Assembly (NCBI GenBank): GCA_963663375.1 | Contig: OY760195.1 | Span: 2,294,001 to 2,358,000 of the forward strand | From: JAYREN01 sp963663375 | GTDB taxonomy: Bacteria > Acidobacteriota > Holophagae > Holophagales > Holophagaceae | Length of the DNA stretch: 64,000 bases | Direction: 5' to 3' | In this document: positions 28,860-37,252 of the stretch, one piece after another | Layout of the letters: the number at the start of each line of letters is the position of its first letter | Numbering within the stretch: position 1 is the first letter of the stretch | Translations under genes and position numbers: made by a program | Notes under the pieces: model-generated | What the model saw: the letters and a program-made list of their open reading frames with translations, nothing else | Told to the model about the DNA's origin: nothing | The model's database searches: none

Positions 28860-31766
28860 ATGCGAATCGGAACTCGTCTTGCCCTGGTTCGAGGAGTCGT
28901 GGTTGCTGGGTTGATCGCTCAGATTGGTTGTGGAGGCGCTGGAAACACGCCCGAGATTGCAGTTGTTGGCGATCCCGCCGCCGCAGTCAATGTGGTGGTA
29001 AGCCCAGCTCCCGCGGATGTGGACCTGGGCCAAACGAAGTCTTTCACCGCCACGGTCTCCGGTGCCTCTGACACCGGTGTGATCTGGGCGGTGAACGATG
29101 TCGTCGGCGGAAATTCAACGGTCGGAACCGTTGTGGGGAGCGGGAATACCGTGACTTACACGGCCCCCGACAACGCCGGTGATTTCGTGCTGACGGCCAC
29201 CAGCTCGGTGTACTCGACGCGCCGTGGTTCCACGGTGGTCCGGGTCAAGGGTTCCAACGTGGCGGTCAGTCTGTCGCCGGGTACGGGCAGCCTCCTGACC
29301 GGCGCCTCTCTGGCCTTCACCGCTGCAGTCTCGGGCATGGGCAACGGGTCCGTGGTCTGGAGCGTGGATGGCGTCACCAACGGCAACACGACCGTGGGAA
29401 CCATCACCGGCAGTGGGAACACCGTCAGCTACAAGGCTCCGGCAGTCACGGGTAGCCACGTCCTGAGGGCTACCAGTGTGGCGAACGCCAGCAAGAGCGC
29501 CACCGCCTCGATCACCGTGACGGCCCCGCCGCCTCCTCCCGCCGTGGTCTCGGTGGCGCTCAGCTCCACCTCCGCCAGCCTCTCGGCTGGCAGCGCACAG
29601 TCCTTCACTGCCACGGTCTCGGGTTCCACAAATACCGCGGTCACCTGGAAGGTGGATGGTGTGGCCAATGGCAACACCACGGTAGGCACGATCACGGGGA
29701 CGGGAAACACCGTCAGCTACACGGCGCCGGCCACTGCGGGCAGCCATACTCTGACGGCCATCAGCGCCGCCGACACCAGCAAGAGCGCCGCGGCCTCGAT
29801 CACCGTGACGGTCCCGCCGCCTCCCGTCGTGGTCTCGGTGGCCCTCAGCTCCACCTCCGCCAGCCTCACGGCAGGCAGCACGAAGACCATCACCGCAACG
29901 GTCTCGGGTTCGTCCAACACCGCGGTCACCTGGAAGGTGGATGGTGTGGCCAATGGCAACACCACGGTGGGCACGATCACGGGGACGGGAAACAGCGTCA
30001 CCTACACGGCCCCGGCCACTGCGGGCAGCCATACTCTGACGGCCATCAGCGCCGCCGACACCAGCAAGAGCGCCACGGCCTCGATCATCGTGACGGTCCC
30101 GCCTCCTCCCGTCGTGGTTTCGGTGGCCCTCAGCTCCACCTCCGCCAGCCTCACGGCGGGCGGCACGAAGGCTTTCACCGCAACGGTCTCGGGTTCGTCC
30201 AACACCGCGGTCATCTGGAAGGTGGACGGCGTGGCCAATGGCAACACCACGGTGGGCACGATCACGGGGACGGGGAACAGCGTCACCTACACGGCCCCGG
30301 CAACTGCGGGCAGCCATACTCTGACGACCATCAGCGCCGCCGATACCACCAAGAGCGCCGCGGCCTCAATCACCGTGACGGTTCCGCCGCCTCCCGCCGT
30401 GGTCTCAGTGATCCTCAGCTCCACCGCCGCCAACCTCACGGCGGGCAGCGCACAGCCCTTCACCGCAACGGTCTCGGGTTCGTCCAACACCGATGTCACC
30501 TGGAAGGTGGACGGTGTGACCAATGGCGACACCACGGTGGGCACGATCACGGGCAGCGGAAACACCGTCACCTATACGGCCCCGGCCGCTGCGGGCAGCC
30601 ATACCCTGACGGCCATCAGCGCCGCCGATACCAGCAAGCAGGCCTCCGCCGCCGTGACGGTGCAGGCGGTCCAGGGCGGCTGCGCCCCGGCCCCCACCTC
30701 CCCCTTGGTGGTGAGCGTCAAGACCTACGGCGCCAAGGGTGATGGCCTCACTGATGACACCGCCGCCATCCAGGCCGCTATCGAAGTCGTGGCCGGCACC
30801 GGCGGTACCCTGCTGGTCCCCGATGGCACCTACATGATCAACGCCATCCTCAACAACTACCAGGGCCTCCAGCTCCGCAGCAACATGACCTTCCGCATGA
30901 GCTCCGGTGCAGTGTTGAAAGCCATCCCCAACGGCTCCGCGAACTATTCGATCCTGTTGTTGCCCCGGGTCAGCAACGTCAACATCATCGGCGGCACGCT
31001 GGAAGGCGACCGCAGCACCCACACGGGCACCGGCGGCGAATCCGGCATGGGGATCTTCGTGGCCAGCTCCCAGAATGTGTACATCGAGGGTGTGACCGCC
31101 AAGGAATGCTGGGGCGATGGCTTCTATGTCGGCGGCTCCGCGGGCACCACCAACATCACCCTCTGCAACGTCGTGGCCGACCACAACCGCCGCCAGGGCC
31201 TCTCCGTGGTCTATGCCGATGGTGTCGTGGTGAAGAACTCCACCTTCAAGAACACCCAGGGCACCCTGCCCGAGGCCGGGATCGACATTGAGCCCAACGC
31301 AGGCGAGACCGTGGCCAACATGCAGATCCTGGGCTGCACCTTCACCAACAATTCCGGCGGTGGCATCCAGAACGGCCTGGCCCTGGGGGACCGCGGCATC
31401 GCCTTCGCCAAGAACGTCCTGATCGATGGCAACGTCATGGTGGGCAACGGCTTCAACGCAGCCAATGGCCAGACCGGCGGCGGCGGTGTGGAGATTTCCA
31501 ACACCTCAGGCCATCGCGTCACCAACAACGTGATGCGGGACAACAAGAACTGGGGCCTGAGGATGCGGGACGAGGCCGACAACAACACCGTCACCGGCAA
31601 CACCATCACCGGCACCCAGGGCGACGGCATCTACCTGGATCCCACCATCACCGGCTACACCATTACCGGCAACTCCGTCACCGGCAGCACCCGCTACGGC
31701 ATCTACCTGGGCAGCGGTTCCCAGGGCACTCTCAGCGGCAACACTCTATCGGGCAACGCGAAATAG
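28860..31766 (+). CDS. Secreted Ig-repeat protein with C-terminal beta-helix (pectate-lyase-3-like) domain
   Basis: 968 aa. N-terminal signal MRIGTRLALVRGVVVAGLIAQ with IGC, possibly a lipoprotein site. Six bacterial Ig-like domains (about residues 43-610) follow, the last four in 95-aa repeats of near-identical sequence. The C-terminal domain (about 615-968) begins VVSVKTYGAKGDGLTDDTAAIQAAI, the diagnostic start of a Pectate_lyase_3 right-handed beta-helix, with Asn-ladder repeats (NTVTGNTITGTQGDGIYL). This predicts an extracellular polysaccharide-binding or -cleaving protein. ATG 28860 has GGAGG 5 nt before it. It is controlled by the sigma-54 promoter and likely by the two-component pair upstream. 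Confidence 0.85.
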   Translation: MRIGTRLALVRGVVVAGLIAQIGCGGAGNTPEIAVVGDPAAAVNVVVSPAPADVDLGQTKSFTATVSGASDTGVIWAVNDVVGGNSTVGTVVGSGNTVTYTAPDNAGDFVLTATSSVYSTRRGSTVVRVKGSNVAVSLSPGTGSLLTGASLAFTAAVSGMGNGSVVWSVDGVTNGNTTVGTITGSGNTVSYKAPAVTGSHVLRATSVANASKSATASITVTAPPPPPAVVSVALSSTSASLSAGSAQSFTATVSGSTNTAVTWKVDGVANGNTTVGTITGTGNTVSYTAPATAGSHTLTAISAADTSKSAAASITVTVPPPPVVVSVALSSTSASLTAGSTKTITATVSGSSNTAVTWKVDGVANGNTTVGTITGTGNSVTYTAPATAGSHTLTAISAADTSKSATASIIVTVPPPPVVVSVALSSTSASLTAGGTKAFTATVSGSSNTAVIWKVDGVANGNTTVGTITGTGNSVTYTAPATAGSHTLTTISAADTTKSAAASITVTVPPPPAVVSVILSSTAANLTAGSAQPFTATVSGSSNTDVTWKVDGVTNGDTTVGTITGSGNTVTYTAPAAAGSHTLTAISAADTSKQASAAVTVQAVQGGCAPAPTSPLVVSVKTYGAKGDGLTDDTAAIQAAIEVVAGTGGTLLVPDGTYMINAILNNYQGLQLRSNMTFRMSSGAVLKAIPNGSANYSILLLPRVSNVNIIGGTLEGDRSTHTGTGGESGMGIFVASSQNVYIEGVTAKECWGDGFYVGGSAGTTNITLCNVVADHNRRQGLSVVYADGVVVKNSTFKNTQGTLPEAGIDIEPNAGETVANMQILGCTFTNNSGGGIQNGLALGDRGIAFAKNVLIDGNVMVGNGFNAANGQTGGGGVEISNTSGHRVTNNVMRDNKNWGLRMRDEADNNTVTGNTITGTQGDGIYLDPTITGYTITGNSVTGSTRYGIYLGSGSQGTLSGNTLSGNAK
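29544..30671 (+). repeat. Four tandem 285-bp coding repeats
   Basis: Units begin at 29544, 29829, 30114 and 30399 with exact 285-bp periodicity (95 codons, one Ig-like domain each). Long blocks are identical between units at the DNA level, including synonymous positions, which points to recent duplication or gene conversion. The two earlier Ig units (about 28990-29543) are clearly older. Confidence 0.9.
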
Positions 31767-31802
31767 GGCGCCCGCAATCGAAAACCAAAACCAGTCTGGA
31801 AG

Positions 31803-31836
31803 AAGCGTCGGGGTCAGCTCTTGGGCCCCGACGCTT
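31803..31836. terminator. Bidirectional 11-bp hairpin between convergent genes
   Basis: AAGCGTCGGGG (31803-31813) and CCCCGACGCTT (31826-31836) with a 12-nt loop. It lies past the beta-helix gene stop and across the last codons of the convergent PilZ gene, able to end both transcripts. No T-run. Confidence 0.6.
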
Positions 31837-32455
31837 GTCTCTGTCGCAGGATGCGGAAGGTCGTCAGGTCGAGGGCGGGCTGGATGAGCAGGAGCCATGC
31901 GGCGCCATAGGCGAAGGCGGCGGCAATCTTGGCCCAGACGGGGGCGGCGGGGATGCTCTCCCGGAGGAGCCAGACCGGCAGAATGGCCAAGGGAATGCAG
32001 GTAGAAAAGGTCGTGATGAACACCGTGCGATAGGTGCGCTTGCTGACTCCCAGGAGTTTTTCACAATCGGCGAGTCCCTCGCTCTGGCCCACCCGGAAGT
32101 AGTCGCGGTAGGCGTTGAGGATTGAACGTCCGGTGCTCATGGCAGTCTGCCTAGCGAGAACCCGGAGACTTTCCGGGGGGAGGGCTTGAAGAAACTGGAT
32201 GGCGGTCCCCTGGTCATCGCTGCGGACCACGGTTCCCTCCGCCAGAATGCCCTGTCCGCCCGGGGAACCCGCAGTGAAAAGGGCCAATTCACAGCGGCTG
32301 CCCAGGGGCAGGGGAGGCGCGGCGGCCAGCAGAACACCGCCCAAGCTGAGATTGACGGCCAGAGAGTAGGCCACCATCCTGCCCTGGATGACGACCTTGA
32401 CTCGGTTCCGGATGGGGATGCGTTCCGATGTCCGGTGTTCGATGGAAGTGCTCAT
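31814..32455 (-). CDS. PilZ-domain membrane protein
   Basis: 213 aa. The PilZ domain at about 8-105 carries the c-di-GMP-binding RTSERIPIR and NLSLGG motifs. Two hydrophobic helices lie at about 150-168 and 178-198. Likely a c-di-GMP effector placed at the inner membrane. ATG 32455 has GGAGG 6 nt upstream. It stands within the polysaccharide locus, next to a glycosyltransferase on the same strand, so c-di-GMP control of synthesis or export is plausible. Confidence 0.78.
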   Translation of the reverse strand: MSTSIEHRTSERIPIRNRVKVVIQGRMVAYSLAVNLSLGGVLLAAAPPLPLGSRCELALFTAGSPGGQGILAEGTVVRSDDQGTAIQFLQALPPESLRVLARQTAMSTGRSILNAYRDYFRVGQSEGLADCEKLLGVSKRTYRTVFITTFSTCIPLAILPVWLLRESIPAAPVWAKIAAAFAYGAAWLLLIQPALDLTTFRILRQRQASGPKS

Positions 32456-32530
32456 CGCGGGCCTCCGTTTCAGGAGCATGCCCCGAAAGGATAGTGCCTC
32501 CGGCGGAGAGGCACCAGCCGGGGTGAGGGC

Positions 32531-33700
32531 TTAGATCTGGGGCGCCGGGTCGGGGAGGAGGCTCCGAAGGGCGTTTTCGGTGGTGCGGGCCAGGCTTTCC
32601 ACGCTGAAGGTGGAACAAATGCGGGTGCGGGCCGCGGCGGTACGTTGCGCCCTGGCCTCCGGGGGCTCCCGCAGCAGGGTGGAAACGGCGGCCGCGATGG
32701 CGGAATCATCACCCACCTCGGTGGTCAGGCCGGTGTCACCGATCAGGATCTCGGCATCACCCACCCGGGTGGCCACACAGGGGATGCCGCAGGCCATCGC
32801 CTCGCCTAGGGCATTGGGGAAGCCCTCATCGGCCGAAGAGAGCACGAGCACCGAGAGGGCATTGTAGGCGCTGGGCATGGATTGGCTGACTCCGGCCCAG
32901 ATGAGCCGGTCCTGGAGCCCCAGGGACTGTGCCAACTCCTTGAGGGAGGCCAGATAGGCCTCGGGGCCCCCTCCCACGCAGACGAATCTGGCCTCGGGCC
33001 ATTCCTTGGCGAGTCGGGCCATGGCGCGGAGAAAGGTCGGATGATCCTTGACCGGGTTCAGCCTCCCCACGACACCGATCAGGGGGGCGTTCTCCGGGAC
33101 GCCCCAGGCCGCGCGCTGGGCCTGGCCCTTGACCGCATCGGGCGTGAACCGGGTGATATCGAAACCGTTGGGGACCACGAGCATGCGGGGTGGCTTCATC
33201 CCCATGGCGACATGGCTCAGGCGTCCGGATTCGGAGTTGAAAATGACCAGATCGACAAAGCGGGCGAGACGCAGCAGAAAGGTCGACATGAAACGCGAGC
33301 GGCGGGGCAGCTTGGACTGGTCCTTGTCGGTGCTGCGAATCCCCCAGACAATGGGGCGACGGAGCAGGCGGCCCAACAGCAACAGGGGCAGGTTTCCGTC
33401 GATGTAGCCGTGCAGGACGTCGGCTCGAATCCTCAGGATCAGGGTCAGGAGCTTGGGCAGTGCGGTGAAGTAGCCCGGCACACCGCGGCGCTTCTTGAGA
33501 TCATGCAGGGTCACATCCGGGAGATTGGCGATGTCGGGCCAGAGTTCGCCGCCGTTGAAATAGCCGGGTCCATAGAAGACCGCGACGTGGACATCGAACC
33601 GCGTCCGGTCCATGTGCTTGACCAGCTCACAGAGCTGCCGTTCGGCACCCCCCGCAGCCAGAGAGTCGATGAGGAAGAGGACGGTGGTTTTCTGGGTCAT
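32531..33700 (-). CDS. Glycosyltransferase family 4
   Basis: 389 aa. N-terminal VLFLIDSLAAGGAERQLCELVKHMD, then GIRSTDKDQSKLPRR, NGFDITRFTPD, VGRLNPVKDHPTFLRAMA and the donor-binding DEGFPNALGEAMACG. Close in style to the GT4 proteins elsewhere in this locus. The ATG overlaps the stop of the deacetylase gene (ATGA), so these two are coupled. Donor and acceptor unknown. Confidence 0.88.
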   Translation of the reverse strand: MTQKTTVLFLIDSLAAGGAERQLCELVKHMDRTRFDVHVAVFYGPGYFNGGELWPDIANLPDVTLHDLKKRRGVPGYFTALPKLLTLILRIRADVLHGYIDGNLPLLLLGRLLRRPIVWGIRSTDKDQSKLPRRSRFMSTFLLRLARFVDLVIFNSESGRLSHVAMGMKPPRMLVVPNGFDITRFTPDAVKGQAQRAAWGVPENAPLIGVVGRLNPVKDHPTFLRAMARLAKEWPEARFVCVGGGPEAYLASLKELAQSLGLQDRLIWAGVSQSMPSAYNALSVLVLSSADEGFPNALGEAMACGIPCVATRVGDAEILIGDTGLTTEVGDDSAIAAAVSTLLREPPEARAQRTAAARTRICSTFSVESLARTTENALRSLLPDPAPQI

Positions 33701-34482
33701 TGGGCGGGCGACCTGTGGGGGATTAAAAAATAGTAGACATGGGCGGCCAGGGACCGGGAGCGGATCCAGAGCAGGCGGAGGGCGGCGGAACAGCGGTCCG
33801 CCAGGGTCTGCCTGCGGGAGCCGAAGGCTTGCAGCACGGAGGTTACGTCCGTGATCTGGGGGCCATGCTTATCCAGCACCGCGGTGAATTTCGCCAGTTG
33901 GGAGGCGTTCCAGGCGTTGTGGTGGTAGCAGATGGTCCAGATCCCGGGCGGGCATTCCTTGAAGTCCCAGTGCTGGGTGGGAATCCAGGTGATCCGCCCC
34001 TGTTCCGAGAAGGGCCAGGGCCAGAGGCCATCGCTGATGACGGGGACACCCAACGCAATCAAAAGATCCACCGTGGTGCGGTCGAAGGAGTGGGAAGGGG
34101 CGATCCAGGCGTCGGCACGCACCCCGTGCTCGGCAAAGATGGCCAGCCCCTTGCGGAGTTTGGCTTCCTGGGCCTCTCGGGATAGTCCCGCGAATTCACT
34201 CTTGGACTCGAGGCCCATGATTCCAGGGTTCTGGTTGATGTAGAGGTGCTGGTAGCCGTGCATGGCAATGGTCCAGCCCTGGGCCTGCCACCGGCGGACA
34301 CGGTCCCAGAAATCGGTCCGGGCCTCATCCACCATGAGCTTGGGGTCCTGGTTGTCAGGGACCACCGCGAGCAGGGGGCGAACCTGGTGGAGATTCAAGT
34401 GGGCCTCGATTTCATCCCAGACCTTCCAGTTCATCGTGGGGCAGATGTCATCGAAGCGCAGGAGATAGCGGGGCTCGGGCAT
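33697..34482 (-). CDS. Polysaccharide deacetylase-like protein (DUF2334 type)
   Basis: 261 aa. Starts MPEPRYLLRFDDICPTMNW: the FDD pair and HGYQH (HxxxH) are metal ligands of a NodB-like deacetylase fold; APSHSFD supplies another conserved segment. Probably removes N-acetyl groups from a polysaccharide or its precursor. The ATG at 34482 keeps the first strand; no strong ribosome site is seen. Operon with the overlapping glycosyltransferase. The C-terminal helix (LWIRSRSLAAHVYYFLIP) may associate with the membrane. Confidence 0.75.
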   Translation of the reverse strand: MPEPRYLLRFDDICPTMNWKVWDEIEAHLNLHQVRPLLAVVPDNQDPKLMVDEARTDFWDRVRRWQAQGWTIAMHGYQHLYINQNPGIMGLESKSEFAGLSREAQEAKLRKGLAIFAEHGVRADAWIAPSHSFDRTTVDLLIALGVPVISDGLWPWPFSEQGRITWIPTQHWDFKECPPGIWTICYHHNAWNASQLAKFTAVLDKHGPQITDVTSVLQAFGSRRQTLADRCSAALRLLWIRSRSLAAHVYYFLIPHRSPAQ

Positions 34483-34555
34483 ATGCGGGTCTCGGCAAGG
34501 GTCTTGCGGGCTTGGGCCTCGAATGAGAAAAACTCGGTGTCCTGGAATGACATTC

Positions 34556-34584
34556 TTGGCTTTTAGCAGGAGAGGGGCTAGGAT
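34556..34584 (+). promoter_or_regulatory. Possible sigma-70 promoter for the next operon
   Basis: TTGGCT (34556-34561) and TAGGAT (34579-34584) with a 17-bp spacer, in the gap between divergent genes, reading towards the glycosyltransferase gene. Leaves a leader of about 170 nt. Confidence 0.35.
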
Positions 34585-34763
34585 GAATCTCGTCCCTAAC
34601 TGCTCGGAATTCTCCCAGGGATGCCATTCCCTACCAAGCACATTTATTGTTTTCTTTCAGGGAAACCCCCGGTTCGGAGATCTCTCTTGGATGCCGGTTC
34701 GCGGTCTTTCGCTACTTCCTGCGCCGCGAAAATGATTCGTACCCCTGTCCTTCGGAGCCTCCC

Positions 34764-35915
34764 CTGCCTCGCCTCCTCATCGCGACCACCATCCAGGCGA
34801 CTCTTGAAGGGTTCCTGCTTCCGTACGCCACTCATTTCCGCGCCCAAGGCTGGTCGGTGGATGCCCTCGCGAGAGGGGTCACGGAATCCATTCCCTGTGG
34901 AGAGGCCTTTGATCAGTGTTTTGAAGCCGACTGGACCCGCAATCCGCTGGATATGGCGGGGCTGATCCGATCCGCCGCGGCGCTGCGCTCACTGGTGACC
35001 CGGGAAAAGTACGATCTAGTACACGTGCACACGCCCTTGGCTGCTTTTACCACGCGCTTTGCGCTCCGCAATCTGCGAAGGGAGCTGGGCCTCAAGGTGG
35101 TCTACACCGCTCATGGCTTTCACTTCCATGAGGGCCGGAGCGCCTTGGGGAATGCCCTGTTCGCCGCAGCCGAGCGTCTGGCGGGCCGGTGGACGGATCG
35201 GCTAGTGGTCATCAACCGGACGGATGAGCGGGAGGCCCTGCGGCGGGAGATCGTGCCGCCGGCCCGCCTCAGGTACATGCCGGGCATCGGCCTGGACCTG
35301 GGGCGGTACAGCCCGGAAGCGACTCCCGATGAGGAAGTGGAAAGCGTGCGGAGCGAGCTGGGGTTGCGCCCGGGTCAGCCCCTGTTCCTCATGGTGGCGG
35401 AGTTCAACCCCGGCAAGCGTCATCGGGATCTGCTGACCGCCTTCGCGGACCTGGGCGATCCGGAAGCCCATCTGGCCTTCGCCGGGACGGGTCCCGAGCT
35501 GGATGGGCTGAGCCAGTGGTGCACGGACCGAGGCCTCGACGGGCGCGCCCACTTCCTGGGCCACCGCCGGGACATCCCCGCCCTGATGCGCGCCTCCCTG
35601 GCCACCGTGCTGCCTTCGGAGCGAGAGGGCCTTCCCCGCAGTGTGATGGAATCCATGGCCTTGGGGGTGCCGGTCATCGGCTCTGATGCACGAGGGGTGC
35701 GCGATCTCCTAGAGGAATGCGGGGGCGTCATGGTTCCCGTGGGGGATTCGGCCGGGTTGAAAGTGGCGATGCTGAACCTCCTTAGAGATCCCGAGGCCGC
35801 CCGCCGGATGGGAGAGGCGGCCCGGGGCAAAATGGCCGTCTACGACATCTCGAATCTGCTCCAACACCATGAAGCCCTGTACCACGAACTGCTTAGCGAC
35901 CAGGAGAAACGGTAA
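34764..35915 (+). CDS. Glycosyltransferase family 4, probable non-AUG start
   Basis: 383 aa from CTG 34764. PRLLIATTIQATLEGFLLPYATHF is the normal start of a WbpH/PglA-type GT4; later VVYTAHGFHFH, PGIGLDLGRYSPEATP and EREGLPRSVMESMALG (E-x7-E). The frame has no ATG, GTG or TTG near this start. The only canonical-type codon, TTG 34647, lies 39 codons upstream, has no ribosome site and adds unlikely residues. CTG has CGGAG 6 nt before it. A sequencing frameshift in the CCCC run at 34761 would be an alternative. The stop overlaps the next gene (TAATG). Confidence 0.8.
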   Translation: MPRLLIATTIQATLEGFLLPYATHFRAQGWSVDALARGVTESIPCGEAFDQCFEADWTRNPLDMAGLIRSAAALRSLVTREKYDLVHVHTPLAAFTTRFALRNLRRELGLKVVYTAHGFHFHEGRSALGNALFAAAERLAGRWTDRLVVINRTDEREALRREIVPPARLRYMPGIGLDLGRYSPEATPDEEVESVRSELGLRPGQPLFLMVAEFNPGKRHRDLLTAFADLGDPEAHLAFAGTGPELDGLSQWCTDRGLDGRAHFLGHRRDIPALMRASLATVLPSEREGLPRSVMESMALGVPVIGSDARGVRDLLEECGGVMVPVGDSAGLKVAMLNLLRDPEAARRMGEAARGKMAVYDISNLLQHHEALYHELLSDQEKR

Positions 35916-36922
35916 TGTCCTCGACCTCTGAACCCCATCTGGAGGCCCTGGCCCGTCGACCCCACCGTTGGCTGGTGACGGGAGCCGCAGGATTCATCGG
36001 CTCTCATCTTACGGAGGTGCTCCTGGAAAACGGGCAGGCGGTGGTCGGCCTCGACAACTTCGCCACGGGCCGTCCCGAGAATCTGGCTGCGGTGAGGGCG
36101 AGTGTGGGCCCCGAGGCCTGGGAGCGATTCACGCTTCTGGAGGGCAGCATCGAGGAGGCCGACCAGTGCGCCAAGGCCTGCGTGGGGACGGATTACGTGC
36201 TGCATCACGCGGCCATGGTGTCGGTGCCGCTTTCGCTGAAGGATCCAGGGCGTTGCGACCGGGTCAATGTCGGCGGGTTCGCCACCCTCCTGGAGGCCGC
36301 CCGGCGCAACGGAGTGCGGCGGGTGGTCTATGCCTCTTCCAGTGCGGTCTACGGTGATGCCTCGGGTGCGGCCAATCGGGAAGAGAATCTGGGCGAGGCG
36401 CTTTCTCCCTACGCGCTGAGCAAGCGCATCAACGAGATGCAGGCGCGCTTCTATACCCGCGCCTACGGCCTTTCCACCATCGGGCTCCGCTATTTCAATG
36501 TGTTCGGGCCCCGGCAGGATCCGAACGGGGCGTACGCCGCGGTGATTCCCCGCTGGATCGAAGCGGCCCTGCATGGCAAGGCCTGCCGCATCTTTGGGGA
36601 TGGTTCCGCCACCCGCGACTTCTGTTTTGTGCGGGATATCGTCAAGGCGAACCTCCTCGCGGCCCTCTCGGTCTCTGCCCAGGTGGAGGGCGAGGTCTTC
36701 AATGTCGGGCTTGGAATTCCCGTGGACATGCAGCAGCTTCATCGGACACTACTGGGGGTGTTGGCGGAACGGAGACCCGAACTTCCGAGGCTGCCCCCCG
36801 TGTTCGAACCGAAGCGGGAAGGCGATATCGAACATTCCTGTGCGGAGACCATGCGTGCGAAACGTGATCTGGGGTTTGTTCCGAGCTACGATCTCCGCCA
36901 AGGCCTGGAAGCCATTCTCTGA
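35915..36922 (+). CDS. WbpP/TviC-type UDP-GlcNAc 4-epimerase (paralogue 1)
   Basis: 335 aa SDR enzyme. A short N-terminal helix precedes HRWLVTGAAGFIGSHL (NAD site). ASSSAVYGD and YALSK (Tyr-x3-Lys) supply catalysis, and GLRYFNVFGPRQDPNGAYAAVIPRW is the signature of the group that interconverts UDP-GlcNAc/GalNAc or their uronic acids. The ATG overlaps the preceding stop by one base. The second epimerase, from 38527, shares the same motifs, so they are paralogues; one may act on the acid form. Confidence 0.88.
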   Translation: MSSTSEPHLEALARRPHRWLVTGAAGFIGSHLTEVLLENGQAVVGLDNFATGRPENLAAVRASVGPEAWERFTLLEGSIEEADQCAKACVGTDYVLHHAAMVSVPLSLKDPGRCDRVNVGGFATLLEAARRNGVRRVVYASSSAVYGDASGAANREENLGEALSPYALSKRINEMQARFYTRAYGLSTIGLRYFNVFGPRQDPNGAYAAVIPRWIEAALHGKACRIFGDGSATRDFCFVRDIVKANLLAALSVSAQVEGEVFNVGLGIPVDMQQLHRTLLGVLAERRPELPRLPPVFEPKREGDIEHSCAETMRAKRDLGFVPSYDLRQGLEAIL

Positions 36923-37070
36923 GATCAACTGGGGTGGCGCTTCAGCCAATCACGGCAGGCGCCTGCTATACATCCTGGGCGGGATCTTGGGACTGGTCCT
37001 CCTGGTCCTCATCGCGGAGTACTTCGGTTTCTTCAAGATGATCGATTTCTATCTGTACGAAGACTACTGA
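36921..37070 (+). other. Short hydrophobic reading frame without canonical start
   Basis: Reads RRLLYILGGILGLVLLVLIA then EYFGFFKMIDFYLYEDY to a stop at 37068: one clean transmembrane helix and an aromatic, acidic tail. It begins directly after the epimerase stop, but no ATG, GTG or TTG precedes the helix; CTG 36963 is the nearest candidate. It could be a small membrane subunit with a rare start or a gene remnant. The remainder of the 330-bp gap (37071-37252) holds no gene, only a possible promoter (TTGGAA, 17 bp, TTATTT) from about 37144. Confidence 0.35.
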
Positions 37071-37252
37071 CGCCAGAGCCCCCCCGGGGTGGTCGCGACG
37101 GGTGTTCCGTTCGGAGTGGAAATCCGGTTTAGATCATCGGTACATTGGAAAAATCCAAGACAGCTCCTTATTTCATTGGGTATCATGAGTTGAATCAAAA
37201 ACAGGATCGGGCTGGAAGCAGCCAGGACCAATCGGTTGCATCTGGAGGTGCC

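Noticed and set aside
28990..30671. CRISPR-like array
   Set aside because: The repeats are contiguous 285-bp coding units with no spacers.
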